Shown here: positions 1 to 7,259 of the stretch, piece after piece
How the letters are laid out: each line of letters opens with the position of its first letter
How positions within the stretch are numbered: the first letter of the stretch is position 1
Assembly (NCBI GenBank): GCA_017652345.1
Contig: JAGCBE010000446.1
Coordinates: forward strand, 1 to 17,398
Length of the DNA stretch: 17,398 bases
Origin: Methanobrevibacter sp.
Lineage (GTDB): Archaea > Methanobacteriota > Methanobacteria > Methanobacteriales > Methanobacteriaceae
Reading direction: 5' to 3'
Notes under the pieces: generated by a model
Databases searched by the model: none
What the model was told of the DNA's origin: nothing
What the model saw: only the letters and a program-made list of their open reading frames with translations
Translations under genes and position numbers: made by a program

Positions 1-40
1 AAATGAAAAAATAATGAAAAATGAAAAAATAAAGCGAATT
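1..40 (-). terminator. T-rich terminator after the DUF2149 gene
   Basis: On the minus strand the bases just after the stop codon at 46 run into repeated T tracts (TTTTTTCA-type runs) reaching the window edge. Archaeal transcription generally ends at U-rich tracts, so this is a plausible end for the membrane cassette. No hairpin is visible. Confidence 0.4.
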
Positions 41-45
41 TAACG

Positions 46-363
46 TCAATCCTGAACCATTACCAGTTTACCCGTATCAGGATCTTTATAAACTTTTCCA
101 ACCTCTGCATAACCAGATTGTTCAAGAGAAGCACCTGCACTTGCATTGCTTGTAAAGTCTTCTCCGGTACTTACTTGAGAAGCAGATTGTTGAGCTTGGG
201 ATTCCTGGGTTTTAGCCATCATATCTGGATTTACCTGGAGAGCCATGATAGCAAATATTAAAAATCCCAATGCAAGAACCAACATCGCATCTGAAAGGTT
301 TGAAATTCCAGACATAGGATCTTCATCACCATCATCACTAAAACGTTTTCTTTTTCGTAACAT
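46..363 (-). CDS. DUF2149-like small membrane protein, candidate ExbD/TolR-like partner of the adjacent channel
   Basis: This 105-aa protein has a very basic N-terminus (LRKRKR), an acidic patch, the motif DPMSGISNLSDAM, and one hydrophobic segment at about residues 26-44. A Gln/Ser-rich outer tail of about 60 residues follows. The layout (short cytoplasmic N-terminus, one TM helix, an Asp at residue 25 at the membrane edge, an external tail) is that of ExbD/TolR/MotB-type stator subunits, and the DPMSGISNLSDAM region is what I recall of DUF2149. It lies 82 bp after the MotA/TolQ/ExbB gene on the same strand, which supports a two-subunit ion channel. Start choice: ATG at 363 has GGTG at a workable distance. 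An in-frame GTG at 369 would extend the ORF by two residues but sits inside that ribosome binding site. The ion and the work done are unknown. Confidence 0.8.
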   Translation of the reverse strand: MLRKRKRFSDDGDEDPMSGISNLSDAMLVLALGFLIFAIMALQVNPDMMAKTQESQAQQSASQVSTGEDFTSNASAGASLEQSGYAEVGKVYKDPDTGKLVMVQD

Positions 364-380
364 AAACACCCACTCTTTAA

Positions 381-400
381 TATAATAAACATTTATTATA
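381..400. promoter_or_regulatory. Perfect 9+9 bp inverted repeat between the channel gene and the DUF2149 gene
   Basis: TATAATAAA, a 2-base spacer, then TTTATTATA form a perfect inverted repeat 18 bases upstream of the DUF2149 start. On the minus strand it overlaps a TATA-like stretch (ATAATATATAATAAATG), so it could be a second promoter, an operator or a weak attenuator. It contains only A/T outside the spacer, so chance is a serious alternative. Confidence 0.3.
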
Positions 401-445
401 TATTATCTTATGACAGTTAGCCTAAAACAATTATTAAACTACCTT

Positions 446-1087
446 TTAAAATTCACCTAATTTTTCTAAAATAGCTTCTGCAACAGTTTCAGTAGTAGTC
501 AAATCGCTTTCATACCATTGCTTTCTGTATTTGGAAATAACATAGCCTATTGCACCAATTGTCAAACCAGTGACTGTTGTATCAAAAGCAATTGTCAAGG
601 ATTGTGCTAAGGTGGTAATGTCACCAGTTCCTAAAGCGGAAAGCCCTGGACCTAATGGAATTAAAGTACCGAGCAAACCGAATATAGGCCCTAATCTTAC
701 TAAAATGTCTGTTTTGGAAGTAAGCTTAAGCAAATTGCTTTCCTCTTCTTCAATCAATTTGCTTGCAAATGCCTTTCTTGCATCTGGACCTAAATTGTAA
801 TTATCAGCTATCTTTTCAAGAATAAGTTTCTGTTCCTTATATAAATCACTTGAATTGACAATGCCTTTTAACTCTTCAGGACTGTTGGATTTGGAAATAT
901 CCTGCAATAATAATTCCAATCCATCAGATTTCAATGGTTTTTTGGTAAACCATTCATTTAAAAATCCTCCAAGACTTAAAATAGCATAAACTAAGAATAT
1001 AACCAAAATAATTACAACAGGTGCGAGCAAACTTTCTGAAATAATATGTATAAATGAAGTTAAAATTCCTGTACCTTGAAGTATCAT
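446..1087 (-). CDS. MotA/TolQ/ExbB proton-channel family protein
   Basis: This 213-aa protein should have three TM helices. TM1 is at about residues 18-40, a charged cytoplasmic loop spans about 45-127, and the paired C-terminal TMs are at about 130-152 and 163-185. The family signature is clear: LGPIFGLLGTLIPLG (132-146), then AFDTTVTGLTIGAIGYV (167-183), matching the GLLGTxxG and TTxxGL helices that line the channel in ExbB/TolQ/MotA. Members conduct protons or sodium ions with a one-TM, Asp-bearing partner. The next gene downstream encodes such a protein. The length fits the family. The ATG at 1087 has a strong GGTGGGAG site four bases upstream. It is separated by 119 bp from the upstream membrane-protein gene. 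TolQ, ExbB and MotA cannot be told apart from sequence, and no motor-gene neighbours suggest archaellum function. Confidence 0.93.
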   Translation of the reverse strand: MILQGTGILTSFIHIISESLLAPVVIILVIFLVYAILSLGGFLNEWFTKKPLKSDGLELLLQDISKSNSPEELKGIVNSSDLYKEQKLILEKIADNYNLGPDARKAFASKLIEEEESNLLKLTSKTDILVRLGPIFGLLGTLIPLGPGLSALGTGDITTLAQSLTIAFDTTVTGLTIGAIGYVISKYRKQWYESDLTTTETVAEAILEKLGEF

Positions 1088-1160
1088 TCATCTCCCACCA
1101 AATAATAATATAAATAAAAATGATAAATTATTTGAAAATAGAATAAAATAATCTATTCTT

Positions 1161-1215
1161 TTAACTATTTTCTGCTAACTATTTTCTGTTAAAAATTCTC
1201 TTTTAACTATTTTCT
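1161..1215 (-). repeat. Three short direct repeats around the stop codon of the membrane-protein gene
   Basis: The plus-strand motif TAACTATTTTCT occurs three times (about 1162-1173, 1176-1187, 1204-1215). On the minus strand this reads AGAAAATAGTTA. The first copy met during transcription contains the TAG stop of the gene ending at 1207, so the gene's 3' end has been repeated into the spacer. It looks like slippage or short tandem duplication. No function is evident. Confidence 0.5.
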
Positions 1216-1890
1216 TTTTAATCTTTTCAAAACCAAATCACTATATAAAACTCCTAATACCATAATTATGAGGATTGCAATTATCGCATACATCAACTGA
1301 TAAGTAGGAGTCAGTATAAGGAAAGATTTAAAGATCGAATAGTCTAATTCTCTAACAGTGCTAAAAGTCAAAGCTAAAATCAGTAAAAATATGAATTCTA
1401 AAAACATATATTCGCCAATGACAGCATAATAAGGCCTTTTAGCTTTATTGAATATTCTAGAAATACTATAAACTAAGAACATGACAACTATGGATAAGAT
1501 GGCTAATTCAAGGGCATTTAAAGCTAAATTTTCAGACTTTAAGCACAAGGATAATGCAATTATAGCTATAAATGAAGACAAGATAGTTCCATAAAACACG
1601 ACTTTATCATTTTCAATATTGAAATTCCTTCCAAAACTAACATAGCGTATAGCCAATATCATGATCAATAAACTTACTAATCCTAAAATATAAGGCATGA
1701 ATGGAATAATATATTCGCTCAAGTTTAAAGAAGGACAAATGAATGATAAAATGAATACTATCGATGCATAAGCCAATGCCAATTGAATAAATTTATTTTT
1801 ATTAAAATTGGATTTTCTTGCTAAAAATGCAATATTGGCAACAAATAGCAAAATAAAAACAATTAAGTATTCAAAAATCAAATCCATCAT
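1207..1890 (-). CDS. Polytopic membrane protein, possibly DUF2162 (predicted transporter)
   Basis: This 227-aa, strongly hydrophobic protein has about seven predicted TM segments (roughly residues 4-23, 34-52, 62-82, 98-117, 124-147, 156-178, 196-216) and ends in a basic tail (KRLKRK). I see no catalytic motif. The size, topology and position just upstream of a MotA/TolQ/ExbB gene and a DUF2149-like gene match what I recall of DUF2162 proteins in methanogens. This family assignment rests largely on context and could be wrong. It is the first gene of the minus-strand cassette and has a good TATA-type promoter of its own (1936-1956). Two adjacent ATG codons (1890 and 1887) are possible starts. 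The upstream GTGAT is a weak ribosome binding site and suits either. Its likely role is as a membrane partner or transporter energised by the channel subunits. Confidence 0.6.
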   Translation of the reverse strand: MMDLIFEYLIVFILLFVANIAFLARKSNFNKNKFIQLALAYASIVFILSFICPSLNLSEYIIPFMPYILGLVSLLIMILAIRYVSFGRNFNIENDKVVFYGTILSSFIAIIALSLCLKSENLALNALELAILSIVVMFLVYSISRIFNKAKRPYYAVIGEYMFLEFIFLLILALTFSTVRELDYSIFKSFLILTPTYQLMYAIIAILIIMVLGVLYSDLVLKRLKRK

Positions 1891-1895
1891 AGCAT

Positions 1896-1937
1896 ATCAC
1901 ATTTTAGTTTAATTACTAATATATTTTATAATGTGAT
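1896..1937. promoter_or_regulatory. Candidate operator: inverted repeat ATCACATT/AATGTGAT
   Basis: Perfect 8-bp arms lie at 1896-1903 and 1930-1937, with 34 bp between equivalent points. One arm abuts the TATA box and the other overlaps the ribosome binding site region. The arms carry G/C bases, unlike most A/T-only palindromes here. Repressor binding is inferred from position only. Confidence 0.35.
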
Positions 1938-1956
1938 TATATAAACATATCGAATA
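1936..1956 (-). promoter_or_regulatory. BRE/TATA promoter of the membrane/channel cassette
   Basis: On the minus strand the sequence reads ATTCGATATGTTTATATAAT, close to the archaeal BRE plus TATA pattern. It predicts initiation about 25 bases downstream (near 1912-1916) and a short leader of about 25 bases. The downstream edge of the TATA box abuts the AATGTGAT half of an inverted repeat (1896-1903 and 1930-1937), which may be an operator. Confidence 0.55.
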
Positions 1957-2010
1957 ATTGAATAAGTAAATAAATCCATAATTAGTATCTAAATAAATTG
2001 CTAAATAAAT

Positions 2011-2058
2011 AAAAAAAAGTTAATAATTGAATGAAATAAGTTAATGGAAAATTAACTT
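2011..2058 (-). terminator. Hairpin plus T-run after the 744-aa surface-protein gene
   Basis: AAGTTAAT-GGAAA-ATTAACTT forms a perfect 8-bp stem with a 5-base loop (2038-2058), starting 24 bases after the stop codon. On the minus strand it is followed by a T8 run (2011-2018). It is a likely terminator separating the surface-protein unit from the membrane cassette. Confidence 0.55.
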
Positions 2059-2081
2059 AAATCAAATTAATTAAAAAATTA

Positions 2082-4316
2082 TTATTTGACAACTGCTTTT
2101 CCTTTTACAGTAACAGCTTTAAAAGTATTGTCTCCTGCAAATTTGGCAGTGAATTTATATGTTTTCTTTTTATTGAGTTTAACTTTTACAGTAGCTATGC
2201 CCTTTGAATTGGTCTTTGCTGTATAAGTCTTTCCATTCACTTTAAAACTTATCTTTTTGCCTTTTACAGCTTTACCTTTAGGGCTTAAGAGCTTAGCTGT
2301 TAAAGTCTTTTTCTTATAGGAACGCTTATATTTCTTATTGGTAACTTTCAACTTAGCTTTAACGGCATTTATCTTAATCTTAGATGACTTGAATGATGCA
2401 TTATAATTGTCATCACCTAAGAAACAAGCTACAATAGTGTAAGTTCCTTTTTTCGCTAAATTGATTTGAAGTTTTACATAGCCGTTTTTATCAGTAGTCT
2501 TGTAGTAATTCTTTCCATTGAAATTGATTATGACCTGTTTGTTTGCCAAAGCTTTGGAATTGGAATCGGTTAATCTAAATGAGAAATATTTGCCAATTTT
2601 TCCATCTTTGCCATAAACAGTGCTGGTTGTCAAATCCTTTGATATGATTATGGATCTGTTTCTTGCTGGAGTTTCATTGGCAATAGCTGAATTGTCAGCT
2701 TCATTAAGAACTTTTAGATTGATCCAAAAATTAGGGAATATGTATTCATCATTTGATTTAATCAGTTTCATCTGTAAAAAATCATCTGAATTATTTATAT
2801 TGGCTCCCCAATAATTGTTGTTTATATTTCCATTTGAAAAAATCATCACTTCAAATAGAGAGCCAGAGGCAGAGCATAAAGTGAAATTGTCAATTTCCAA
2901 ATTACATTCTTCTAAAGTTGAATTCTTTATAACTTGAAGGAATTTTTCTAAAGTCGCATTTTCAATAATTAACTCAGGCCTTTCCAACATGGAATTAGAA
3001 ACTTGAATATTTGACCCTGAATAATATATGGAACCATTCCCATAATTATTTAAAAAACTAGAATTGAAAATGGAAGTATTTTCAACGAAATCGCCAGCGA
3101 AAATAGCTCCTCCGTAAGCATTATCCTGACTAAGCACTCCCCTTAATCCTAAAGCGACATTTTCTTCAAATTTAGAATTCTCAATTTTAAAATTAAAAAC
3201 ATTTTGCCCTAAATAAATTGCACCGGCATCTCCAACTGCATAGTTATTAATGAAACTTGAATTATTGATTGAACAATTATTAGCTGATTTAAAATAAATT
3301 GCACCGCCATATGTATGGGCAATGCAATTTAGAAAACTGCAATTGTCAATTCTTCCATTGTTTCCAACCCAATAAACTGCTCCTCCATTACCATCAGCTA
3401 AAAAGGTTTGCTCCTCACTATGCAATGTCCATGCAAATTTAGATATCGCAGAGTTATTTATGAAAATAGAATTTAAAATGGAATTATTAGAACCTTTTAA
3501 CCAAATTGCACCACCTGATGAAGCGGTTTCATAGTTATATCCAGTATTATTTATAAAGATACATGAATCTATAGTTGCATTGTTAGCAATTAAATAAATA
3601 GCTGGACCATCAGTATGATGGCAACTAGACTTATTCGCTATATTATTCAAGAATCTTGAGTTTAAAATTCTGACATTATCCCCAGAACAGCTTAATGCAG
3701 AACCTAATTCTCCATTAATGGAGTTTTCAAAACTGCAATTGTCTATAGTTACATTTTTGCCTCCAATATGAACTGAAATTCCAAAAGAATTGATGAATTT
3801 AATATTCTTCATTACTGTATTTGAGGAATTGATTTCCAATATTTGAGTTAAGAGCTTTCCATCAAGAGTAGCTCCAGATGATGCTCCTACGATAGTTAAA
3901 GTCTTGTTGAGAACAATTTTAGAATCACCAGTGAAAGTTCCACTTAGCATGATAGTGTCGTTTTCATTAGATTGATCTATTAAATTTTGTATGTCCTTAA
4001 AATCATTTCCCTCTGAATTAAGCATTTCATTATCTGAACTTGAATCCAAATCATATACGGAACTAGCAGACAATTCAGTTGACTGTGAATCTTGAGTCAA
4101 ATCATATCCATCATCTATTCGATTGTCTGAATCCAAATCATATGCAGAACTAAAATCAGAATCTGAAATTTCATTATTCACAGAAATTATATTGTCATCA
4201 TAAGTTATATCGATAAAATCATTAGAATTATTTGAAGCAGAAACTAAGCCTAAACTTAGCATTAAAATAAAAATTAATGAAATTGACAATATAACTCTAC
4301 TAAAATCTATTTTCAT
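2082..4316 (-). CDS. Adhesin-like secreted protein: Pmp-like beta-helix with two Ig-like C-terminal domains
   Basis: This 744-aa protein starts with a signal peptide (about 1-27, ending near LVSAS). An acidic spacer at about 28-104 holds two YDLDS repeats and a YDLTQDS variant. A right-handed parallel beta-helix spans about 106-505, opening with DIQNLIDQSNENDTI. The helix carries GGAI/GGAV turns (GGAIWL, GGAVYW, GGAIYF, AGAIYL, GGAIFA) with F.NN or SxF steps, resembling polymorphic-membrane-protein repeats. Two Ig-like beta-sandwiches end the protein (about 560-655 and 656-744); the last is very Lys-rich and shares FAGDNTFKA with the 682-aa protein. It probably sits in or on the pseudomurein wall and binds other cells or surfaces. 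There is no TM anchor, sortase signal or catalytic motif. The ATG at 4316 is preceded by GGTAGGAT, and a TATA box lies at 4369-4390. The ligand is unknown. Confidence 0.85.
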   Translation of the reverse strand: MKIDFSRVILSISLIFILMLSLGLVSASNNSNDFIDITYDDNIISVNNEISDSDFSSAYDLDSDNRIDDGYDLTQDSQSTELSASSVYDLDSSSDNEMLNSEGNDFKDIQNLIDQSNENDTIMLSGTFTGDSKIVLNKTLTIVGASSGATLDGKLLTQILEINSSNTVMKNIKFINSFGISVHIGGKNVTIDNCSFENSINGELGSALSCSGDNVRILNSRFLNNIANKSSCHHTDGPAIYLIANNATIDSCIFINNTGYNYETASSGGAIWLKGSNNSILNSIFINNSAISKFAWTLHSEEQTFLADGNGGAVYWVGNNGRIDNCSFLNCIAHTYGGAIYFKSANNCSINNSSFINNYAVGDAGAIYLGQNVFNFKIENSKFEENVALGLRGVLSQDNAYGGAIFAGDFVENTSIFNSSFLNNYGNGSIYYSGSNIQVSNSMLERPELIIENATLEKFLQVIKNSTLEECNLEIDNFTLCSASGSLFEVMIFSNGNINNNYWGANINNSDDFLQMKLIKSNDEYIFPNFWINLKVLNEADNSAIANETPARNRSIIISKDLTTSTVYGKDGKIGKYFSFRLTDSNSKALANKQVIINFNGKNYYKTTDKNGYVKLQINLAKKGTYTIVACFLGDDNYNASFKSSKIKINAVKAKLKVTNKKYKRSYKKKTLTAKLLSPKGKAVKGKKISFKVNGKTYTAKTNSKGIATVKVKLNKKKTYKFTAKFAGDNTFKAVTVKGKAVVK

Positions 4317-4368
4317 AATTATCCTACCATATACATTTTGTTTTAATGATATTAGATATATTTAAAAC

Positions 4369-4390
4369 GATATATAAATTTTAGTTAATC
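4369..4390 (-). promoter_or_regulatory. TATA promoter of the 744-aa surface-protein gene
   Basis: The minus strand reads ACTAAAATTTATATATCG, an AT-rich BRE-like element followed by TTTATATA, about 55 bases before the ATG at 4316. Initiation near 4348 would give a leader of roughly 30 bases containing the GGTAGGAT site. Confidence 0.5.
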
Positions 4391-4487
4391 GTTAAAAAAT
4401 GAAAATTAGAGAGAACTAATGGATAATGGAAAAACCAAAAGGATTGAAAAATCGCTGAATAAAATAAAAGCTGAATTAAAAATTAGA

Positions 4488-4547
4488 AATAATAAAAAAA
4501 GTAAAAAAATAGAAAAAATAAGAAATAAAAAAATAATAAAAGATTAA
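4488..4547 (-). terminator. T-rich terminator after the 667-aa surface-protein gene
   Basis: On the minus strand the stretch beginning about 11 bases after the stop at 4558 has successive T runs (TTTTTTATTTC, TTTTTTCTATTTTTTTAC, TTTTTTTATT), a typical archaeal oligo-U termination zone without a clear stem. Confidence 0.45.
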
Positions 4548-4557
4548 TTTGGATGGT

Positions 4558-6561
4558 TTATTCCATCATATCTTTAATATCTTCACGGTAGTATAGGGCA
4601 ATAACAAGTATTATCAAAAGCACTAAACCTCCAACACCAATAACTCTAAATGTTTCCTCATCAACAGATAAAGTTTTTGCTGAAGCACTTTCAGGGCTGC
4701 TGGAACTTTCACTTGCTGATGGACTATCTGAAGCGGAGCTAACGGATGCACCAGCACTGCCAGAACTTCCAGAGGAGGATCCATCGGAATTAATGGAATT
4801 TGATCCTGAGGATATGCCAGAATCTCCAGATCCCCAACCTGAATTTGAAGAGGAACCAGACTGGTTTTCATAATTGTTATGGCTTGAATTCTGATTGGCA
4901 TTCGAATTAGCTGAACTCATAATGGATTTCAATAATTCATTATAAAAATCTTCATAGAAAGACATTTCTTCTGGGTCTATTTGATTGAATTGGCCCCAAT
5001 CACTGAATTTCCGATTGTCTTCACCTATATTTAAAGAACTGCTAGAGCTTCCTTTTCCACCAGCACCATTTCCAATATCCAAATATGCTACAGAATTAAT
5101 GAAATTAACTGTATAAGAACGACCATTAACAGTTAAAATAGCTGAAAAATTAGGCAAGCCAGTTACAGAATTACCATACCTATCAACTACAGAGAAATAA
5201 TATTTGCTTCCACTTTGACGGGAACGAATATTAAAACCGTATTTCATGCCCACTCTATAACATTTATTTTTTGCAAAGTTCTTTCCTATGCTTACAGCTT
5301 GGTCTCCTTGGTTTTTAAGGTCTAGTCCACCATTATATGAGAAGAAATTGTTTTCTAAATTGAAATTGCCTTTGACAGCCATGAAGTCATAATCAAATAA
5401 AACTCCATTTCGACCATTGCCAGTTACAAGATTCTTATTAAATGTAAAATCATTAATATAACCGTTTATGATGACACCATCCCCATTGTCGCTAATGGTG
5501 TTATTAATAATGGTAACATTATTGATAGAACTTGGGAAATTGATAGCAGTATACCATTGTCTGAGAGTATTACCTTTAACCAATATATTGCAGGCATTCT
5601 TGCCGAAATATATTCCAGTACCATCCTTTCGTCTATCGCTTGCAGTTATATTGTTGTCTGTTATAGTGATACCTTTTTTACTTGAAATCTCTTTTATATT
5701 GATTCCAATATTATTTGCATTGCTTGGAGAAATATTATTTTTAGAAATAGCTATTCCTCCAGAATTGGAAATATCTATTGCAATTTTAAAGCTTGAAAAG
5801 AGATTGTTTTTTATAAAGGAATCATAAACCTCATTCAGCACTATGGCATTCCGTTTTGTAGATATTTTATTTCCAGATATTCCAATCCTGGAAACATCCC
5901 TTGCATCTACAAAGGAACCGGCCAAATTAACTGTAAAACCACTGATGTTTGTTCCAGACCCTCCAGGCAATATAGTAAATACCGGAATATCAAAAACATT
6001 GCTTATTCTTGTACCGGATTTGCTTATAATGTTTAAAGGCTTTGAAATTTTCAAATAAATGTTTTCATAGGAGGAACCTGTAAACTGAATAGTGCTTCCA
6101 GCTGCTGCATCATCAATAAGATTTTGGATATATTCGTTAATTGAACCATCATAGCAACTTGCATCCTTGATTACAATAGTCTGTGGACTTGACAATTGAG
6201 AGGAACCTTGTGATTTAGTTACTATTACATCATTGCTTATTACACTTGAATCATCTGCGAGACCTAATGCATTTCCAGACAGACTATTCTTTGAATCTTG
6301 AGACATCTCCGCGTTTTCTGCAGTGAAATCGACAGAATTATCGCCAGACATAGGTGAATCTTCATTGGAAACTAACAGATCATTATTTATGATAGAACTT
6401 TCCATATCTTCAGGACTATTCAAAGAGATATCTGAATCTGATGAAATAACACTAGAAAAGTTATGCAAATCATTATCAGAACTTGCAACTGCAGATCCAA
6501 GACTTGTGAAGAATATTAATAATATCAAAACCATTAATATTCCCTTTCTGATACATTTCAC
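4558..6561 (-). CDS. Membrane-anchored adhesin-like beta-helix surface protein with Ser-rich stalk
   Basis: The reading frame holds 667 aa: a signal peptide (hydrophobic 8-19, cleavage near SAVAS), an acidic Ser/Asp/Asn spacer (28-130), and a right-handed beta-helix (about 143-455) opened by YIQNLIDDAAAGSTIQFTG and rich in N-N-x-I rungs. A short beta-sandwich module follows (about 455-515; YYFSVVDRYGNSVTG), then a Ser/Gly/Asn low-complexity stalk (about 560-630), a C-terminal TM helix (about 640-660) and a short cytoplasmic tail. The order suggests an outward adhesive head held off the membrane by a flexible stalk threading the wall. It precedes the 744-aa gene on the same strand. Start is uncertain: the GTG at 6561 lies inside AGGAGGTGA, the ATG best spaced from that site is in another frame, and an in-frame ATG at residue 10 would lose the basic n-region. 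A small frameshift or unusual start is possible. Confidence 0.8.
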   Translation of the reverse strand: MKCIRKGILMVLILLIFFTSLGSAVASSDNDLHNFSSVISSDSDISLNSPEDMESSIINNDLLVSNEDSPMSGDNSVDFTAENAEMSQDSKNSLSGNALGLADDSSVISNDVIVTKSQGSSQLSSPQTIVIKDASCYDGSINEYIQNLIDDAAAGSTIQFTGSSYENIYLKISKPLNIISKSGTRISNVFDIPVFTILPGGSGTNISGFTVNLAGSFVDARDVSRIGISGNKISTKRNAIVLNEVYDSFIKNNLFSSFKIAIDISNSGGIAISKNNISPSNANNIGINIKEISSKKGITITDNNITASDRRKDGTGIYFGKNACNILVKGNTLRQWYTAINFPSSINNVTIINNTISDNGDGVIINGYINDFTFNKNLVTGNGRNGVLFDYDFMAVKGNFNLENNFFSYNGGLDLKNQGDQAVSIGKNFAKNKCYRVGMKYGFNIRSRQSGSKYYFSVVDRYGNSVTGLPNFSAILTVNGRSYTVNFINSVAYLDIGNGAGGKGSSSSSLNIGEDNRKFSDWGQFNQIDPEEMSFYEDFYNELLKSIMSSANSNANQNSSHNNYENQSGSSSNSGWGSGDSGISSGSNSINSDGSSSGSSGSAGASVSSASDSPSASESSSSPESASAKTLSVDEETFRVIGVGGLVLLIILVIALYYREDIKDMME

Positions 6562-6568
6562 CTCCTAT
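6559..6568 (-). promoter_or_regulatory. Strong ribosome binding site overlapping the assumed GTG start
   Basis: The minus strand reads TAGGAGGTGAAATGTATC. AGGAGGTGA is an almost ideal Shine-Dalgarno sequence, but the in-frame GTG is part of it. The ATG four bases past AGGAGG (6556-6554) is out of frame with the 667-aa protein and runs to a TGA within about 30 codons. This site therefore makes the annotated start doubtful. Confidence 0.6.
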
Positions 6569-6717
6569 AAAAAAGATAGAAACATGAATTCGTTTTTTAA
6601 TTTACACGATACATTAATCAATCTTCATATCCATAAAAAATACCTTGTTTAATCGATTATTTAGAAGGATATTTTTTACGAAATAAAAAGTAATTATGAA
6701 CTGTAATTTATTATTTA

Positions 6718-6738
6718 AAATATATATAGGTTTCTAAA
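6718..6738 (-). promoter_or_regulatory. BRE/TATA promoter of the 667-aa surface-protein gene
   Basis: The minus strand reads TTTTAGAAACCTATATATAT. GAAACCTATATATA is an excellent match to the methanogen BRE (GAAAnn) plus TATA consensus. Initiation near 6700 would give a leader of about 135-140 bases. Confidence 0.6.
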
Positions 6739-7096
6739 ATAGTTTATTTAAAATATTTTAAAAAAGTTAAACCCTCGAATATACATCATTTACATAAAAA
6801 CCTCTAATCAAATGAAAATGAACAAATTTCAGAAAAAATATCTTAATAATTTAAAGAAAACATATGAAAAAATTAATCAATAGGTAAAAATATTACAGTT
6901 AATAAAATTAAATATAAACAAATAAAAAAGAAGAACAAAGGACAAATAGAAAAAATAATTAAAATTAATCGTATTTTTAATAAATAAATGATTATTTATG
7001 ATTTAATTAATAAAATAAGAAATAATATAAATAAAAAAATAAACGATAAACTTTATATTGCATATCGAATATAAAATATAATTACTAATATGGAAA

Positions 7097-7110
7097 TTTT
7101 ATTTATAAAA
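7097..7110 (+). promoter_or_regulatory. Candidate TATA promoter of the 682-aa surface-protein gene
   Basis: GGAAATTTTATTTATAAAA (7092-7110) resembles a BRE plus TATA element. It implies initiation near 7130 and a leader of about 190 bases that would include the ATTCCA/TGGAAT repeat and the 19-bp tandem repeat. No closer TATA box is convincing. AT-rich background makes this tentative. Confidence 0.3.
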
Positions 7111-7221
7111 ATACTGAAAAAATTTTTAGTTTTTTAATAAATAAATTGGAAAGATTGATTTCAATTCCAGTAAGGATTGGAATAAACGATATTAGTGATG
7201 AGAATTTTTTAAGGTTTTTTA

Positions 7222-7259
7222 AATTTTAATGATATGGCTAAATTTTAATGAATTGGCTA
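7222..7259 (+). repeat. 19-bp tandem direct repeat upstream of the 682-aa gene
   Basis: Two abutting copies, AATTTTAATGATATGGCTA and AATTTTAATGAATTGGCTA, differ at two central positions. The 19-base period is close to two helical turns, as expected for side-by-side binding of a regulator. It lies 64-101 bases before the ATG at 7323, in the spacer or 5' leader. Confidence 0.55.

Noticed and set aside
446..1087. Zorya-like anti-phage system or archaellum motor based on the MotA-like gene
   Set aside because: No ZorC/ZorD/ZorE-like helicase or nuclease and no archaellum genes are nearby. The partner lacks a peptidoglycan-binding OmpA-like domain.
4623..4901. 92-aa minus-strand frame within the Ser-rich stalk
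   Set aside because: It lies in an alternative frame of a low-complexity Ser/Gly repeat coding region, is Pro/Leu-biased as expected from the shift, and has no ribosome binding site.
5468..5827. 119-aa plus-strand hydrophobic ORF opposite the 667-aa gene
   Set aside because: Antisense to beta-helix codons rich in AAT/ATT, which give Ile/Leu-rich shadow translations. No ribosome binding site or promoter.
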